DNA of 64,000 bases from Periplaneta americana. Its lineage: Eukaryota > Arthropoda > Insecta > Blattodea > Blattidae. The stretch is taken from NCBI RefSeq assembly GCF_040183065.1, contig NC_091120.1:71946708-72010707 (forward strand). The letters are read 5' to 3'. How positions within the stretch are numbered: position 1 is the stretch's first letter; every line of letters begins with the position of its first letter. Shown here piece after piece: positions 35,218 through 47,682 of the stretch. Both the position numbers and the translations under genes were made by a program. The notes under the pieces are model-generated. The model was not told where the DNA came from, did no database searches, and was given only the letters and a program-made list of their open reading frames with translations.

Positions 35218-36178
35218 TTTTAGTAATGCTGATACGTGATAAAACAAAATGAAAAAGTAACAAAATGTTTTATATTAATCACAGCAAAATACATTTAATT
35301 GACAACTAATTTCACCAAATACCCACAGAATTGACAACATAAATTTCACGAAAAACCCATCGAAATGTCAAATCTAACACCAAAACGATGCATTTTATTT
35401 CACTTGGCCTAGATGCACCGTATTCTGTGGGCACATATTGGTAACCTTAGCTATTGTTACACAGTACCTACCAAGATAAATAATACCTGCAAACTATTCG
35501 AAATTGGAATGTAATACAATTTCGGGATGGAACACTACGATCCAGCACTGCGATCTTCCACGATCTATTAGCTAACTCTCATTCTAGGCGCATTCCCAAA
35601 CCCACATCGGTTGACTACACTATGGTATGATGAAATGATCTGAATTGAACTTTTATCATTACTGGTAAATAACATTGAAAATATATAAAATGGATATTCG
35701 TAATGTTTGAGGGCTTTCAAAAGTGACAAAATCAATATTTCCTCACTTTTGTTTTTCACCTGAATACGAAAGCTGATTCTGTCTTTGAAGTGATGTGACC
35801 TTTATATTTTTACTTTTATTTACTTACTATAATAGAAGAGTCCAAATCAGACCTCTCCTGAATGCCGTTATTTTTCATAGAAGCTGGGGAATATGTTTTA
35901 ACTATTGTGTTTCGTTTAATTCTTTTACAATTGCGTATACTACATAATTAATTTTCCGATTTTGATATAACGTCATTTTCCACCGCAAAGATTTTGGAGC
36001 GTCGAAATTCAACATAAGCAATAAATAGGTGATTAATTTACTCTGAGGCCCTATATCAAGATCAGTGTTCTTTATTTGTCGCAAATCTATGGACGAAACC
36101 CACAACTTTACTTCCCTCGCAATGGAAACCATGCTAACAATTTTATCTCGTTTTGAAGTGCGGGTTAATGCAGGTTTT
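35218..36178. other. Unannotated stretch next to the 57-bp array
   Basis: Unique AT-rich sequence. The final 276 bp carry the open non-repeated tail (about 92 codons) of the minus-strand frame that crosses the array. No family recognised. Confidence 0.3.
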
Positions 36179-37774
36179 AACCCGCCAATCTCGGATTCAA
36201 CGGCCAGAATGGTAACAGCAAGACCTCTGAGGGCTAACCCGCCAATCTCGGATTCATCGGCCAGAATGGTAACAGCAAGACCTCTGATGGCTAACCCGCT
36301 GATCTCGGATCCAACGGCCAGAATGGTAACAGCAAGACCTCTGAGGGATAACCCGCCGATCTCGGATCCAACGACCAGAATGGTAACAGCAAGACCTCTG
36401 AGGGCTAACCCGCCAATCTCGGATCCAACGACCAGAATGGTAACAGCAAGACCTCTGAGGGCTAACCCGCCGATCTCGGATCCAACGGCCAGAATGGTAA
36501 GAACAAGACCTCTGAGGTTTAACTCGCCAATCTCGGATCCAACGGCCAGAGTGGTAACAGCAAGACCTCTGAGGGCTAACCCGCCAATCTCGGATCCAAC
36601 GGCCAGAATGGTAACAGCAAGACCTCTGAGGGCTAACCCGCCGATCTCGGATCCAACGGCCAGAATGGTAACAACAAGACCTCTGAGGGCTAACCCGCCG
36701 ATCTCGGATTCAACGGCCAGAATGGTAACAGCAAGACCTCTGAGGGCTAACCCGCCGATCTCGGATTCAACGGCCAGAATGGTAATAGCAAGACCTCTGA
36801 GGGCTAACCCTCCAATCTCGGATTCAACGGCCAGAATGTTAACAGCAAGACCTCTGAGGGCTAACCCGCCAATCTCGGATCCAACGGCCAGAATGGTAAC
36901 AGCAAGACCTCTGAGGGCTAACCCTCCAATCTCGAATTCATCGGCCAGAATGGTAACAGTAAGACCTCTGAGGGCTAACCCTCCAATCTCGAATTCAACG
37001 GCCAGAATGGTAACAGTAAAACCTCTGAGGGCTAACCCGCCAATCTCGGATTCAACTGCCAGAATGGTAACAGCAAGACCTCTGAGGTCTAAACCGCCAA
37101 TCTCGGATCCAACGGCCAGAATGGTAACAGCAAGACCTCTGAGGACTAACCCTCCAATCTCGGATTCAACGGCCAGAATGGTAACAGCAAGACCTCTGAT
37201 GGCTAACCCGCCAACCTCGGATTCAACGGCCAGAATGGTAACAACAAGACCTCTGAGGGCTAACCCGCCGATCTCGGATTCAACGGCCAGAATGGTAACA
37301 GCAAGACCTCTGAGGGCTAACCCGCCGATCTCGGATTCAACGGCCAGAATGGTAACAGCAAGACCTCTGAGGGCTAACCCGCCAATCTCGGATCCAACGG
37401 CCAGAATGGTAACAGCAAGACCTCTGAGGGCTAACCCTCCAATCTCGAATTCATCGGCCAGAATGGTAACAGCAAGACCTCTGAGGGCTAACCCTCCAAT
37501 CTCGAATTCAACGTCCAGAATGGTAACAGCAAGACCTCTGAGGGCTAACCCTCCAATATCGAATTCATCGGCCAGAATGGTAACAGCAAGACCTCTGAGG
37601 GCTAACCCTCCAATCTCGAATTCAACGGCCAGAATGGTAACAGCAAGACCTCTGAGGGCTAACCCTCCAATCTCGAATTCAATGGCCAGAATCGTAACAG
37701 TAAAACCTCTGAGGGCTAACCCGCCATTCTCGGATTCAACTGCTAGAATGGTAACAGCAAGACCTCTGAGGGCG
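36179..37774. repeat. Minisatellite of 28 units x 57 bp, open on both strands
   Basis: Consensus begins CCCGCCAATCTCGGATTCAA, continues CGGCCAGAATGGTAACAGCA and ends AGACCTCTGAGGGCTAA. Because 57 = 19 codons and the unit lacks stops, one frame stays open on each strand: minus 37806-35902 (634 aa, unit LALRGLAVTILAVESEIGG) and plus 36065-37798 (577 aa, unit NPPISDSTARMVTARPLRA). Unit variants (SDS, SDP, SNS, VTT, LMA) recur in the same order about ten units apart, indicating higher-order duplication. Common variants change the amino acid on both strands, which argues against protein constraint. I do not call a gene on either strand. Confidence 0.9.
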
Positions 37775-40700
37775 ACCTCAATTTTCAGACTCTTGTAGCA
37801 AGACATGACCTTATAAACTTAAATTTACATTTTGTTACTTTACTTTTGAATTCTTTACTAGAGCACTGTTAATGAACTCATTCTGAAACCTCTCCTTGAA
37901 CTGTGCACACTTCTCCACAGCAGGTAGATAAACATAAAATTTAGCTGCCTGTGCTAAGTGTAAGGGTGTGGAAACTTGCTTTAAATGTTGCGTTATAGAA
38001 TGATGGTTGTTATGATGTGTGATAAATAAAAAAAATGCCGAAAATGAGATTGCTATAGATTTGATGCTAAGGATTGTATCTTTTTTTCAAATGTTTAGTG
38101 CTAGAATAAGGGAATTTCTTTAAGGAATTTTTAAAATTATTATTACACCACTGTATATTGATGTACTATTCATTTTCTACAGTTCTGATAGTAATGGAAT
38201 TTCAACCATTTATTGTCAGAGAACACTAAAATAAAACCATACAATATGATTTTAATATGTATATTTTTGTACTAGGGTTCAAATTATTGCCATTAAAAAT
38301 ACATTCTTCCGTCCAGAAAAGTGAACACAAATCAGATTTTTGAAGATATTTTAAAATAACTGCATTATGAAAACTATCATGTATTAACACGTCCTGAAAA
38401 TTCATATCCAAATGTTAAATAGCTTCTGAAAAATAAAACGTACCAATGGAATGAATCTAAAAATACCTTTAAAATACAAACATTATTTTTTAGCTTACAA
38501 TGCTGCAGATAAAAATCACTCTAAGTTCACTCAATAGCCAAAATTGTCCTTATTCTGTAACATAACAACAATCTTCCATCTTCCCTTAAGGGAAGACTGG
38601 AGACGGAGACCAAAAATGAGTTCCATTAAATTTGAATCTGTCCCTTTTTCTGAACCAGAAATGTAATATGTAATTTACTGAAGTTATCATTTATGCACTT
38701 TAAATGGCATGGGTATTTTGAGGCATGTCAAACTACAAGACATTAACAATACAATTAAGCTTCATTGCTGTTTTTCCCAAAAAGACGTTTTGCAGTCTTC
38801 ATTGTACCCTTTCTAAAAAAACTACAAGTCCAATGTGATTCAAATTGTTTATTATACTATATTACACCGAGTAACGAACAATCATACTGATATACCTTAA
38901 GACCTATTCACGTTGCATGTTATATATTCTGAAAATATATTATTTTTCAAATGCAACTGTTGAACATTACAAATATTTTTTTATTACAGCAATACAAGAT
39001 AATAATTGATTCTCTGTTGCTCAAATTGTAACCTGTGATCCTTTAACATATATGGACAAATATTAACGCTTTTGTCTATTGGTTTTGAGAAAAAGTACAA
39101 TCAAAATAAAAAATTTGAGTTAACGAAAAAAAAAAAAGTAGTTTGAAAGAAGTCATCAATATTCTATTGAAGTCATCATCAAACTATTCATCCAGTCAGG
39201 ATGAAATTCATTGACATATGCAAGAGAGATATATTATTACATATATATATATTTTTTTTTTTTTTAATTTGGTCATTATTGTTTGAATAATTTTCAAGAT
39301 AAAAAAATTGAATTGTTACCTGTCACTTTTTGTCATTTCATTCTTCAATCTTCCCTTAAGTATCTACGTCACAAACTTTGAGAAAGTAGTTGAGATTCCA
39401 TCCTCAGTAAATGCCTGGCCTGTCACGTGACTTGCGAGATAAGGTAGTGCCCAAAACGCGAAGAAGCAGCTGAGTGAGCGCTATCTACTCAAGGTCGGGT
39501 ACTCAATTTTTTCTATAATATTTTTATTAAAACTTTTTTTCTCACTCTTACAGTTAGTGTGAGCAGCTATTTTTTATATTTGTCCATCTCCTGTAAAGGT
39601 CTAACAATGTCCGCAGTTCGAGGGAAGCTCATTAATAGTTCTTTGTTAGATTTGTCCGATTCACATAGTTTAATTTCCGTATTTTGTTTTTAATATTACA
39701 TCGTTATCAGAACTTTAAATATATAGGGTTCAGTAGGATGTTATTAGCTATTTAAAATGCTCTGACACTTGCCTCAAATACATTCGTCTTCGCACTTCCA
39801 GCAGAGATCACCTGCTGGTTTACTTTCAAAGTCTTTTAATGTTATACACTTTAAAACATGGTCCCAATCCATAACACTGTCACTCTCTACACACAAAAAC
39901 AAACTTGTGATGGCAGAATAGAGATACGATGCAGATGTGCAGCGGAAAGGTCATGAGCAGTCAGGATACGGAATATCGCAACTGTTTTCCTGCGTGGTAG
40001 GTTTAGTATAGAACTTTTGAAAGTGAGTAATGAATTCCACTTCTTTTGCTTCAGTTATGATTCAGTAGTTTTCGAATAATTTTTGCTTGAATTTCTATTA
40101 ATACAAAGTTTGGACGTAATTAATTATATTTTTTTGGTGACAGGCTACGGCGCGACGTCATATTCTTAGTCATAACATGGCCAACACTGAACAAGTTTAT
40201 ATATAAATGCACATTTAACATGAGTTTAATATAACAATTCCCTTGATTTTTAGAACTCGGAACATGTATTTATATTAGGCGATTGTCATGACTAGACTAT
40301 GATAACCACGTGACTCCGATTCGTGCCGAAGCCTGTCTTTCTCGTTAGTCACGTTTTTAGTGTGGTGACGTCACTATTTCTGTTATCTTCTTCATTAAGT
40401 CATCATTTCCACTAATTCCGTAGTGAGAGGGAATCCACCGGAACGTTATTTATTTTGGCTCATTTTACAGTCCACAGAATGAGCCTCGAATGAATTCTAC
40501 CGTGAAACTGGTGGTTTGGAGTGACGCCATAGCTTCTGAATCACACACAACAATCACACTTTTAAGCATATTTCGCCTGCAATATAATTGCATTGATGCC
40601 ACTCTTTAACGGCTCGATTTCTCTGTTAAAATTAGAGTGAAATTCTCACAGCTTATGGCAAACTAAAATTACTTGTATTCCCACCCCAACTTTGCCATCC

Positions 40701-41518
40701 GCTTATGACCCATCTTTGTAGATATTTAGCCAGCTTTCTGGAGTGTACAGTTGGTTTATTGTTTCTAATGCTAAAGTTTTCGATTTTTATATTTGTTACT
40801 TCCATTTTCTTTATCCCTTCTGTGACTTCTAGTCTCAATTAGACATCAGGCACTGAAGAGGTGATGTGGAAATCAATAAATTTTCTGATATTGCTATGAG
40901 AAAATATTGCGGTTTTAATTTATCAATCTGTTAAACAAATCCTTCTTGTGTTTTGAGCTGTCTAGGACTCTAGGTAGATTTTCGTATAGAGGAGAGATGG
41001 CAATCCTACTAGTTTTTCATGCAGTATGAGGGCAAGTCTGTACGAGGGTAAGTGTTAATTATGTCACAACCATAGAGAAAGCTGGTTTATAATAAGTGGA
41101 GTTTAGTACTGTAAGTGATGAACTCCATGGTTTTACAGCTAACCTTTTGAGAATCTTCATTCGATCTCCTGATTTTTAGCTTTTTTTTAACACGTTTCCG
41201 CCATGACGTTATTCTAAAGTTATGCCTAAATACTCTGGTTCTCGGTTTGTGATTTGTTGATTACTAATTTTGGGATGTACAGTGCAAATTTTATGTGCAA
41301 CTATAAATAGATCCACTTTATAGAACTTTTCTCCACATTAATTGGCAATAGTTTTCCTTTGACCTCTTTGAAAAACAAAACTTAAGAACTTTTTTCATTT
41401 TGGCACAAAGTTATTTTCTTTATTTTTTGGAAAAGGAAGTACAGTATCATATATCAGTGAAAATTTATAACAATATAATCTTCTAATTGAAATAATCTTT
41501 CTAAAAAGTAAGTTTTGC
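37775..41518. other. Long unannotated stretch
   Basis: About 3.7 kb of mostly AT-rich sequence without a recognised gene or element. An 18-bp perfect palindrome TCTTCCCTTAAGGGAAGA lies near 38579-38596, and half of it recurs at 39352. Short T and A runs lie at 39123-39135 and 39252-39264. The longest frame is about 61 codons. Confidence 0.35.
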
Positions 41519-41520
41519 TA

Positions 41521-42520
41521 TGGTGTGTCCAAAACTACTTCCGATCTGACAAATGGTGCATTTACCATGTTACCATGGCACCATTCAAATCAACCAATCA
41601 CGAGAGGCCCGTAACCATAGTAACGGGACGGTGTTGCCGTGTCTATGTTTACAATGTCCGGGATGAATTTGAGCTTGCTGGTTAGCGCGTGCGTTGTGTG
41701 AATTAAAAATATTGTTTAGTCTTATCATTGTTTTAGTGTATCGATAATTAATGTGTTTAAATTATATTACACGTATTATCTTCGTTGTCATTGGTGGAGT
41801 GTGTGACTAGTATGTGTTTTCTAGTTTCTGCGAGAGTTTCTAAACAGGTGACTTGTGCAATGTCGGAAGGAAGGAAAGGCAGGCGGAGAACAAAGAATAT
41901 TGTACAAGGTGTCCCGTTAAAGAGTCAGGCGCAAGATATCGTGTGTAATGTAAGAGAGTATTTTGAGAGGGAGAAAGATCATGGCGGGCCTCTTTTACCT
42001 TTGGCTCAAGTCGTAATGAGAACTGCTGCTTGTGTTGAAATTAATAAGAGCACTGTTATTGATATTGGAAAAGAAAAAAAACCCTGTAGATGAAGATGAC
42101 GCAGAGCCCTCAATACTTGAAACTCCGGGGAAAGTAGAGAAAAGTGTAACAAATATAAATCCTTTCCAGCAAGATGCTTTTCTAACAATATTATATGCAT
42201 GAATATTGGTACTCATAAAAGTAAAGGTATCGTATTAAATTCAAATTTGTTTTTACAGTTTACAGTTCTTTCAACGCTTTTCTAACAATATTACATTACA
42301 TTAAAGAATACCGGTGCTGTTGCTGCTACTAAAAATAATGTACACTAATTTTAATGTATAGCATGCAACGCATTGGTTAGCAATTATACGTTCACATCAG
42401 CTGTTCATTACTGCACTCTATCGGCAGCACGCTCGCTTACACGTAAGATGGACAAACACGACAACACTGTTCCCCCCCTCTCTGTAAGTTGTGAAGTCGA
42501 AAGTAGTTTTGGTCACACCA
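41521..42520 (+). mobile_element. TA-flanked 1,000-bp transposon with truncated transposase
   Basis: TIRs of 24 bp: TGGTGTGTCCAAAACTACTT(CCGA) and, inverted at the right, TGGTGTGACCAAAACTACTT(TCGA). TA lies on both sides (41519-41520, 42521-42522). A plus-strand frame from the internal ATG at 41860 to 42093 encodes MSEGRKGRRRTKNIVQGVPL, then KSQAQDIVCNVREYFERE and VVMRTAACVEINKSTV, resembling the N-terminal helix-turn-helix region of certain insect Tc1/mariner-group transposases. At an A7 run near 42070-42076 a shift would extend the frame (NPVDEDDAEPSILETPGKVE). The catalytic domain is absent, so it is a deletion derivative. Confidence 0.75.
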
Positions 42521-42522
42521 TA

Positions 42523-43439
42523 GTCGTATGATTCAGTTAAATTGAAGAACAGTGTAAGGTTGGAAACTCATCTGAGGAAAGTCACACGACATGGACCAAT
42601 AACCAATAGGACCGGTAGGATTAAAAATTTATATCAGTGAATGAGGCTATGTAAATGCCTTGCAAGAGATTAATTTAATTATAAAGAGGCGAGGTTTGTC
42701 GCGAGGCCATTGAGAACGCTATCCACTTCGTCTGCTTTCTTAGAATCAAACATTGTTGCTGTTGCCGAAAGATAAAGATTGAAAATGGATCGATCATCGA
42801 ATGCCCGCTATCTAACCTACAAACATATTTTGTTACGTTAGAATGAAAATGTGAGATAGATGAAAGGTATATTATTTTTTTGTTCAGTGGACTGTGTTGT
42901 ACGCCTACACGTTTGGCACCCGTTGTAAAATGTCAAAAGATGGAAATGTACAGCATCCCCTCAGGCGCCGTCTGGACCAGATAACCTTTGTTTGTTCAGT
43001 CGCCCCAAATTTACTTTATCAGCGGAAAACACAAGCTTTACTGCGTTGTTCCACACGCAACAGTATCCTTATTTCCAGACAAAGATGCACTACTAAATGT
43101 GCCTGGAAGATGTGAACGTGATTAATTTTTATGTCATTCAGAAAGTCCGATCTCAGGCCTTTCCGAACATAACACTGGGTGCTAGTGCATAGCTATTTCT
43201 GTACTGTATTAGGGTTATGAGAAGGAGTGGAGCAGAAAATATTCGTGGCATGTGTAACTACTTACAATATTCATATAAACCGTCTGTAAAATAGAAAGAA
43301 TAATATTAATTTCCCTCACTGGGAATGTAATTTGGCTCAGTCAATCTGTAACTATGAAGGCTACTTATTTCTCATTCACACTTTAGTTCTCATTATCACT
43401 ATTATCACCACTACCACTTCTGATTAATCCCTCAAATAC
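42523..43439. other. Unannotated stretch
   Basis: A 73-codon frame at 42894-43115 is unrecognised. No repeats noted. Confidence 0.3.
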
Positions 43440-43441
43440 TA

Positions 43442-44181
43442 GGGAGGATCGAAAAGTAACGCACAACAATTTATTTACGGTATACTATTTTCGTTAGGAT
43501 GTTCAAAGTTGGCAGATAGTTAGTTTGAATCTTGCGCTACAGACAGCAATGGCTCGATTAGGTGTCACCCTGGCAGAAAGAGCGATAACTACTAAGTAAA
43601 TATGGAACGTATGCAAGTATCGTCTACTTGTGAAGAGCAGCGAGATGTAGTCCGTTTTTTCTGATCAAAACAAAAACGTCCGAGTGAAATCCACAGGAAA
43701 ATGTTAGAGGTGTATTGATGTTGATTGTCTGGACCGTAGCAAAATCTCCAGGTGGTGCAGGTTCTTCGAAGAGGGCCGAATAAATCTTACCGATGAAGCA
43801 CGTTCCGTCCGACCAGTGACCGCTGCAACACCACCCAATATCAGAAACATTGAGGCGACAGTCACACACCCTACAGTCCAGATCTCGCACTGTCTGAGTT
43901 TCACCTCTTCGGATCAATGAAAAAATTCCTAGGAAGCTAACGCTTTGGTTCGGATGAAGAAGTGAAATCTGTCGTGCGCAGGCAGTTATACGCCCAGAAA
44001 ACGGAGTTTTACAAACGAGGTGTAATGACTCTTGTGTCACGATGGGGGAAATGTATCGAGAGACTTGGTTCCTGTGTTGAAAAATAGGTAAAACCTGTAG
44101 CTTTTTTCTGCATTATTATTTCGTTTTGCTTAAATACGTTGCCACAAAAAATTGTTGTGCATTACTTTTCGATCCTCCTCG
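43442..44181 (+). mobile_element. mariner element, internally deleted
   Basis: The ends GGAGGATCGAAAAGTAACGC and, inverted, GGAGGATCGAAAAGTAATGC continue with ACAACAATTT, giving ~28-bp mariner TIRs. TA lies at 43440-43441 and 44182-44183. Inside, the N-terminus is visible (CEEQRDVVRFF, PSEIHRKMLEVY). After a deletion comes the C-terminus: PYSPDLALSEFHLF with the third Asp of the DD34D triad, RFGSDEEVKSVVRRQL and VSRWGKCIERLGSCVEK. The first two catalytic Asp regions are gone and stops are present. At 740 bp it is well below the usual ~1.3 kb. Minus-strand frames over it are shadows. Confidence 0.88.
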
Positions 44182-44285
44182 TAGTTAAGTACATATTAGT
44201 TACAATAATTTCTCATTTTATAAAATTCCTCAGGCTGTAGTTTCTCATATAATATTTTTATTTACCAAAATTGTTTATAATTTAT

Positions 44286-44312
44286 CACCACCACCACCAC
44301 CACCACCACCTT
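44286..44312. repeat. (ACC)n microsatellite
   Basis: Nine ACC/CCA units. Confidence 0.95.
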
Positions 44313-44343
44313 TTCTTATTTACGGCTGTCATAATGCATAAAG

Positions 44344-44606
44344 CAACCGGCAACTCAAGTTGTAGGCGCGTTTGCCTGCTATTCCGAGGCTGCGCTCAGA
44401 TTGGGGTTTAATTCATGCTTGAACTGATTACCTGATCGGGTTCTTTCCCAGGTTTTCCTTAACTGTGATATAAATTACAGGCAATCACTTGGATAATCTT
44501 GAGCCTCATTTCACTAAATACCATCCCATTATCACCAATTTCGTTGACGCCAAATAACTTATTACTTAGTTAAACACCGTCGTTAAATAACAGAATAAAA
44601 AATTAC
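44344..44606 (+). mobile_element. Diverged tRNA-derived SINE, TAGCTCAGTCGG family
   Basis: The body aligns with the family (GATTACCTGATCGGGTTCTT, CCCAGGTTTTCC, ACTAAATACCATCCCATTAT, CACCGTCGTTAAATAAC), but the tRNA head is eroded (CAACTCAAGTTGTAGGCGCG). An older copy. Confidence 0.7.
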
Positions 44607-45221
44607 TGTAACAGACGTCCTCGATGGTCCTACGGGTACCATTCTGACCGTTGGTTCGGAAGTTCGCGCATTTAAATCTGGCTGAAGGCGTTTCATTCTA
44701 AAGGGCGATAAAATTCTTAGAATAGAGGAAAAGGGAAGTAAAGCGGCGTGTCCAATGTATCGCCCATGTTGAATTTCAACTGAATAACAGCAGCAGTTGC
44801 AAAGGTCATTTCTCGTTAGTTATTCGTATTTACCATTATTCCTTGTTTATCGTCATTTTTTGTCAGTTATCATTTTCATAATAATTTCTCGTTGTATACC
44901 TTATGGTGGAGAAGTTTTTTTACACCTCTAACCCTGAGAGCTATATCCGCCGCAGTGGAACTGTGTCGGACAGATCAAAAGAGCACGTGTTGGACAAGAG
45001 ACAGCCCAGTCTTCCTTTCATAATAGGGGCTTTTCTTTTTTCGTGTACGGAGGAGGGACCCGAAGGCTTATACTGCAGTCTGAGGCTTATTGTGCTTACC
45101 ACACCTATTCTATGACTGATTGGATAGCCGAACGGCCGCGCTCTTATACAAGTACAGCACGCCGCACCGTGAATTTAACCCGGTCTATTGTATGGATGAT
45201 GGTGATATATGAATTAATGAT
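44607..45221. other. Unannotated stretch
   Basis: Frames of 60-70 codons at 44903-45231 are unrecognised. Composition is more GC-balanced near 45050-45190, possibly an unclassified repeat. Confidence 0.3.
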
Positions 45222-45430
45222 GGCGAAATGAGTCCGAGGTTCAACGCCGAACGTTATCCAGCAATTTTGCTTTGATTGATTGAGGAAAAACCCCGGAATA
45301 AACTCCAACCAGGTAACTTGTCTCAACCAGGATTTGAACCCGGGCCCGCTCGTTTTAGGGTCAGACGTGCTAACCGTTACTTCACAGCGGTGAACTAGCA
45401 GGGGGTTAGTTCGTCGAGGCAGCTTCCCAA
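45222..45430 (-). mobile_element. tRNA-derived SINE, CGAGCGGGCCCG family
   Basis: On the minus strand the head reads GTAACGGTTAGCACGTCTGA (A-box-like), then CGAGCGGGCCCGGGTTCAAA with B-box GGTTCAAATCC. The body is ACAAGTTACCTGG...CCGGGGTTTTTCC and ends GGACTCATTTCGCC. Same family as 18790-19012, with a better-preserved head. Confidence 0.8.
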
Positions 45431-45965
45431 TATTCATAAAAATTATGTACTGTTATAAAAAACGCCAAGAATGAATCGGGCGGATGAAAGAGAAAAAGAC
45501 AACGACTACGGAAAAGGATAGTGAAAATTAATACCTAAAATATTCAAGGAGTGAGTACACGAAACGATAAAACAGAAGTTCACAGATAATTAGAACAGTC
45601 GAGACTGGTTAACGGAAACCAAGAAAAAAAGAAAGAGGTTAGGAATGGAAGAGATCCTTTTTACATGTTTTTGGAGGATCGTGTAAGACCAAAATGCCAA
45701 AAATGGAATTTAAATGTACGCAGTAACAGTAAAAGTAGTCAAGCTTTAACGTTTATCGACATCGGATGATGATGCCATTCTTTTCTGTCTTCGCATGCCC
45801 CCTCTTGAATTTCCCCTTCATTTATTTGTGTCGTCTTTCTATGCCATTTTAATCTCTTCCTTCTGTATTAGTTGAAATTCAAAGAAGGTTGTTAAAATGT
45901 GACTGCTATATAAGAAGAATGAGAGAAGAAAGATCGTTGAAATTTTAATGTAGGCCTATATAATT
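45431..45965. other. Unannotated stretch
   Basis: No element recognised. Confidence 0.3.
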
Positions 45966-45969
45966 ATAT

Positions 45970-46205
45970 GAAGTGTTCAGAGCAGAAGTGGTGTAAGTGA
46001 AAATTGGGTAATGAGGTTTAAAGTAAAAATTCTGTAAAATACAGCGCAAAGTAGCAATTAATATGTCCTTCGTGCTATCCACTGACTACTAATAGTTGAA
46101 ATAAATTGAATATTAGTTGTTACTTTGCGCTCTATTTTACAGAATGTTTACTTTAACCCTCATTACCTGTTTTTTGACTTACACCACTTCTGCTCTCAAC
46201 GGCTC
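45970..46205. mobile_element. MITE with ~90-bp TIRs and 4-bp TSD, copy 1
   Basis: The arms share CAGAGCAGAAGTGGTGTAAG, AGTAAA-ATTCTGTAAAAT and GCGCAAAGTA. ATAT flanks both sides (45966-45969, 46206-46209). The 235-bp copy at 60998-61232 has the same structure with ATTT duplicates, so a 4-bp target duplication is seen twice. No coding capacity; superfamily unresolved. Confidence 0.8.
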
Positions 46206-46216
46206 ATATAGAGAGT

Positions 46217-46535
46217 AGAAGAAATTTTGAAGCTATAAGCGAAAGAATATCAAAGGTGAATATCGTTATTTTCAGATAGAAGAAATTTTGAGGCTATGAA
46301 CGAAAGAATATCCAAAGTGAACGTCGATCTGTTTTGAGATAGAAGAAATTAAGTGGTATAAATGAAAGAATATTGAAAGTGAATATAGATTCTTTTTAGC
46401 TAGAAGAAACTGAGAGGCTATAAACGAAAGAATATCGAACGTGAATATCGATCTGTTTTAAGATAGAAGAAATAAATTGTGAGGCATAAACGACAGAATA
46501 TCGAAAGTGAATATCAATATGTTGTGATATAGAAT
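46217..46535. repeat. Tandem repeat, period 61-63 bp, five copies
   Basis: AGAAGAAA recurs at 46217, 46278, 46341, 46402 and 46465. Units continue CTATAAACGAAAGAATATCG, then AAGTGAATATCGATCTGTTTT. It begins 12 bp after the MITE end. Confidence 0.85.
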
Positions 46536-46962
46536 GACAATAATAACGATATTTACGTAGGCCATAATGGTATTACAGTCATAATTAAAGATAAATTGTG
46601 GCCACTTGTATCCATTTTAAATGGTTAGGAAATTATGGAGAAATACGCTACTGATATTGGAAGATTTTAATGGGAAAATAGGAAGGAAAAATGACATTAA
46701 ATAATTATCGGACCATTTGGAGAGGAGAAAGGAAATTAAATAATCAATTTACGAAGGAAAGGTATGATACACACGATTAAAAATTTTGAATGGCCTCGTT
46801 TAGCATAAATAGAATAAAAAGTGACATGGATAGGCTACAACAAACATGGCAGCGAAAATAAATTATTATGATTACTTAGTTTTAAAACAAAAGGCTATAA
46901 AAATACAAGACGTCAGAGCATGTCGAGGTGTAGACGGTTGAAGCGATCGTTAGATTATTTTT
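46536..46962. other. Unannotated stretch
   Basis: Nothing recognised. Confidence 0.3.
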
Positions 46963-47224
46963 TATTTATTTTATTTGGTTATTTAACGACACTGTAACAA
47001 CTACTAGGTTATTTAGCGTTGATGAATTGGTGACAGCGAGATGGTATTTGGCGAGATGAGGCCGAGGATTCGCCATAGATTACCTGAAATTCACCATACG
47101 GTCGGGTAAAACCTCGGAAAAAGCCCAAACAGGTAATCAGCCCAAGAGGGGATCGAATCCACACCCGAGCGTAACTTCAAATCGGCAGGCAAGCGCCTTA
47201 ACCGACTGAGCCACGCCAGTGGCT
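46963..47224 (-). mobile_element. tRNA-derived SINE, TAGCTCAGTCGG family
   Basis: The minus-strand head GCCACTGGCGTGGCTCAGTC has the A-box TGGCTCAGTCGG and the B-box GGATTCGATCC-like region. The body matches the 20153 copy through ACCTCGGCCTCATCTCGCC to the AACGACACTG-like 3' end. Confidence 0.85.
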
Positions 47225-47621
47225 TCATTAGGCTGTCTGTTAACAACAAAGATACCGATGCTAAGTCAGAATAGGAGTTCGCTTGCATGTCTTGACCTCA
47301 TGGGGAATAGAGAATGCGAACAAAAGACTGGATTGTTTCTCTTGAAGGCGAGACAGATTAGAACTTCAGCCGTTGAAGTTTGTGATGCGAACTGACGAAG
47401 GGATACTCAATTATACACTTTTATGCCTGTTTTAGGTTAGGATATATTATATAATGTGTTTTGTTTGTGCCATTTTCATTTTAATCTGTGTGTTCTTTTG
47501 GAGAGTGGTTGGATCTAATCATAGGTGAGGCGGTTGAAACCTACAAAGTAGGACTTGTTTTACACAGCACGTACGGTCAGAAGACCCGTGCATTGGATTT
47601 AAGAGAAAATTCTGATAATAT
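47225..47621. other. Unannotated stretch
   Basis: Nothing recognised. Confidence 0.3.
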
Positions 47622-47633
47622 AATAACAATAAC

Positions 47634-47682
<49 letters not shown>

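Noticed and set aside
36179..37774. CRISPR array
   Set aside because: Units are contiguous 57-bp near-identical repeats without spacers, and the DNA is eukaryotic.
35902..37806. Real protein gene of 634 or 577 aa
   Set aside because: Equal openness on both strands, no family similarity I recognise, and variants that alter residues on both strands.
43624..44040. 138-aa minus-strand frame
   Set aside because: Antisense of the internally deleted mariner, whose plus-strand motifs are clear.
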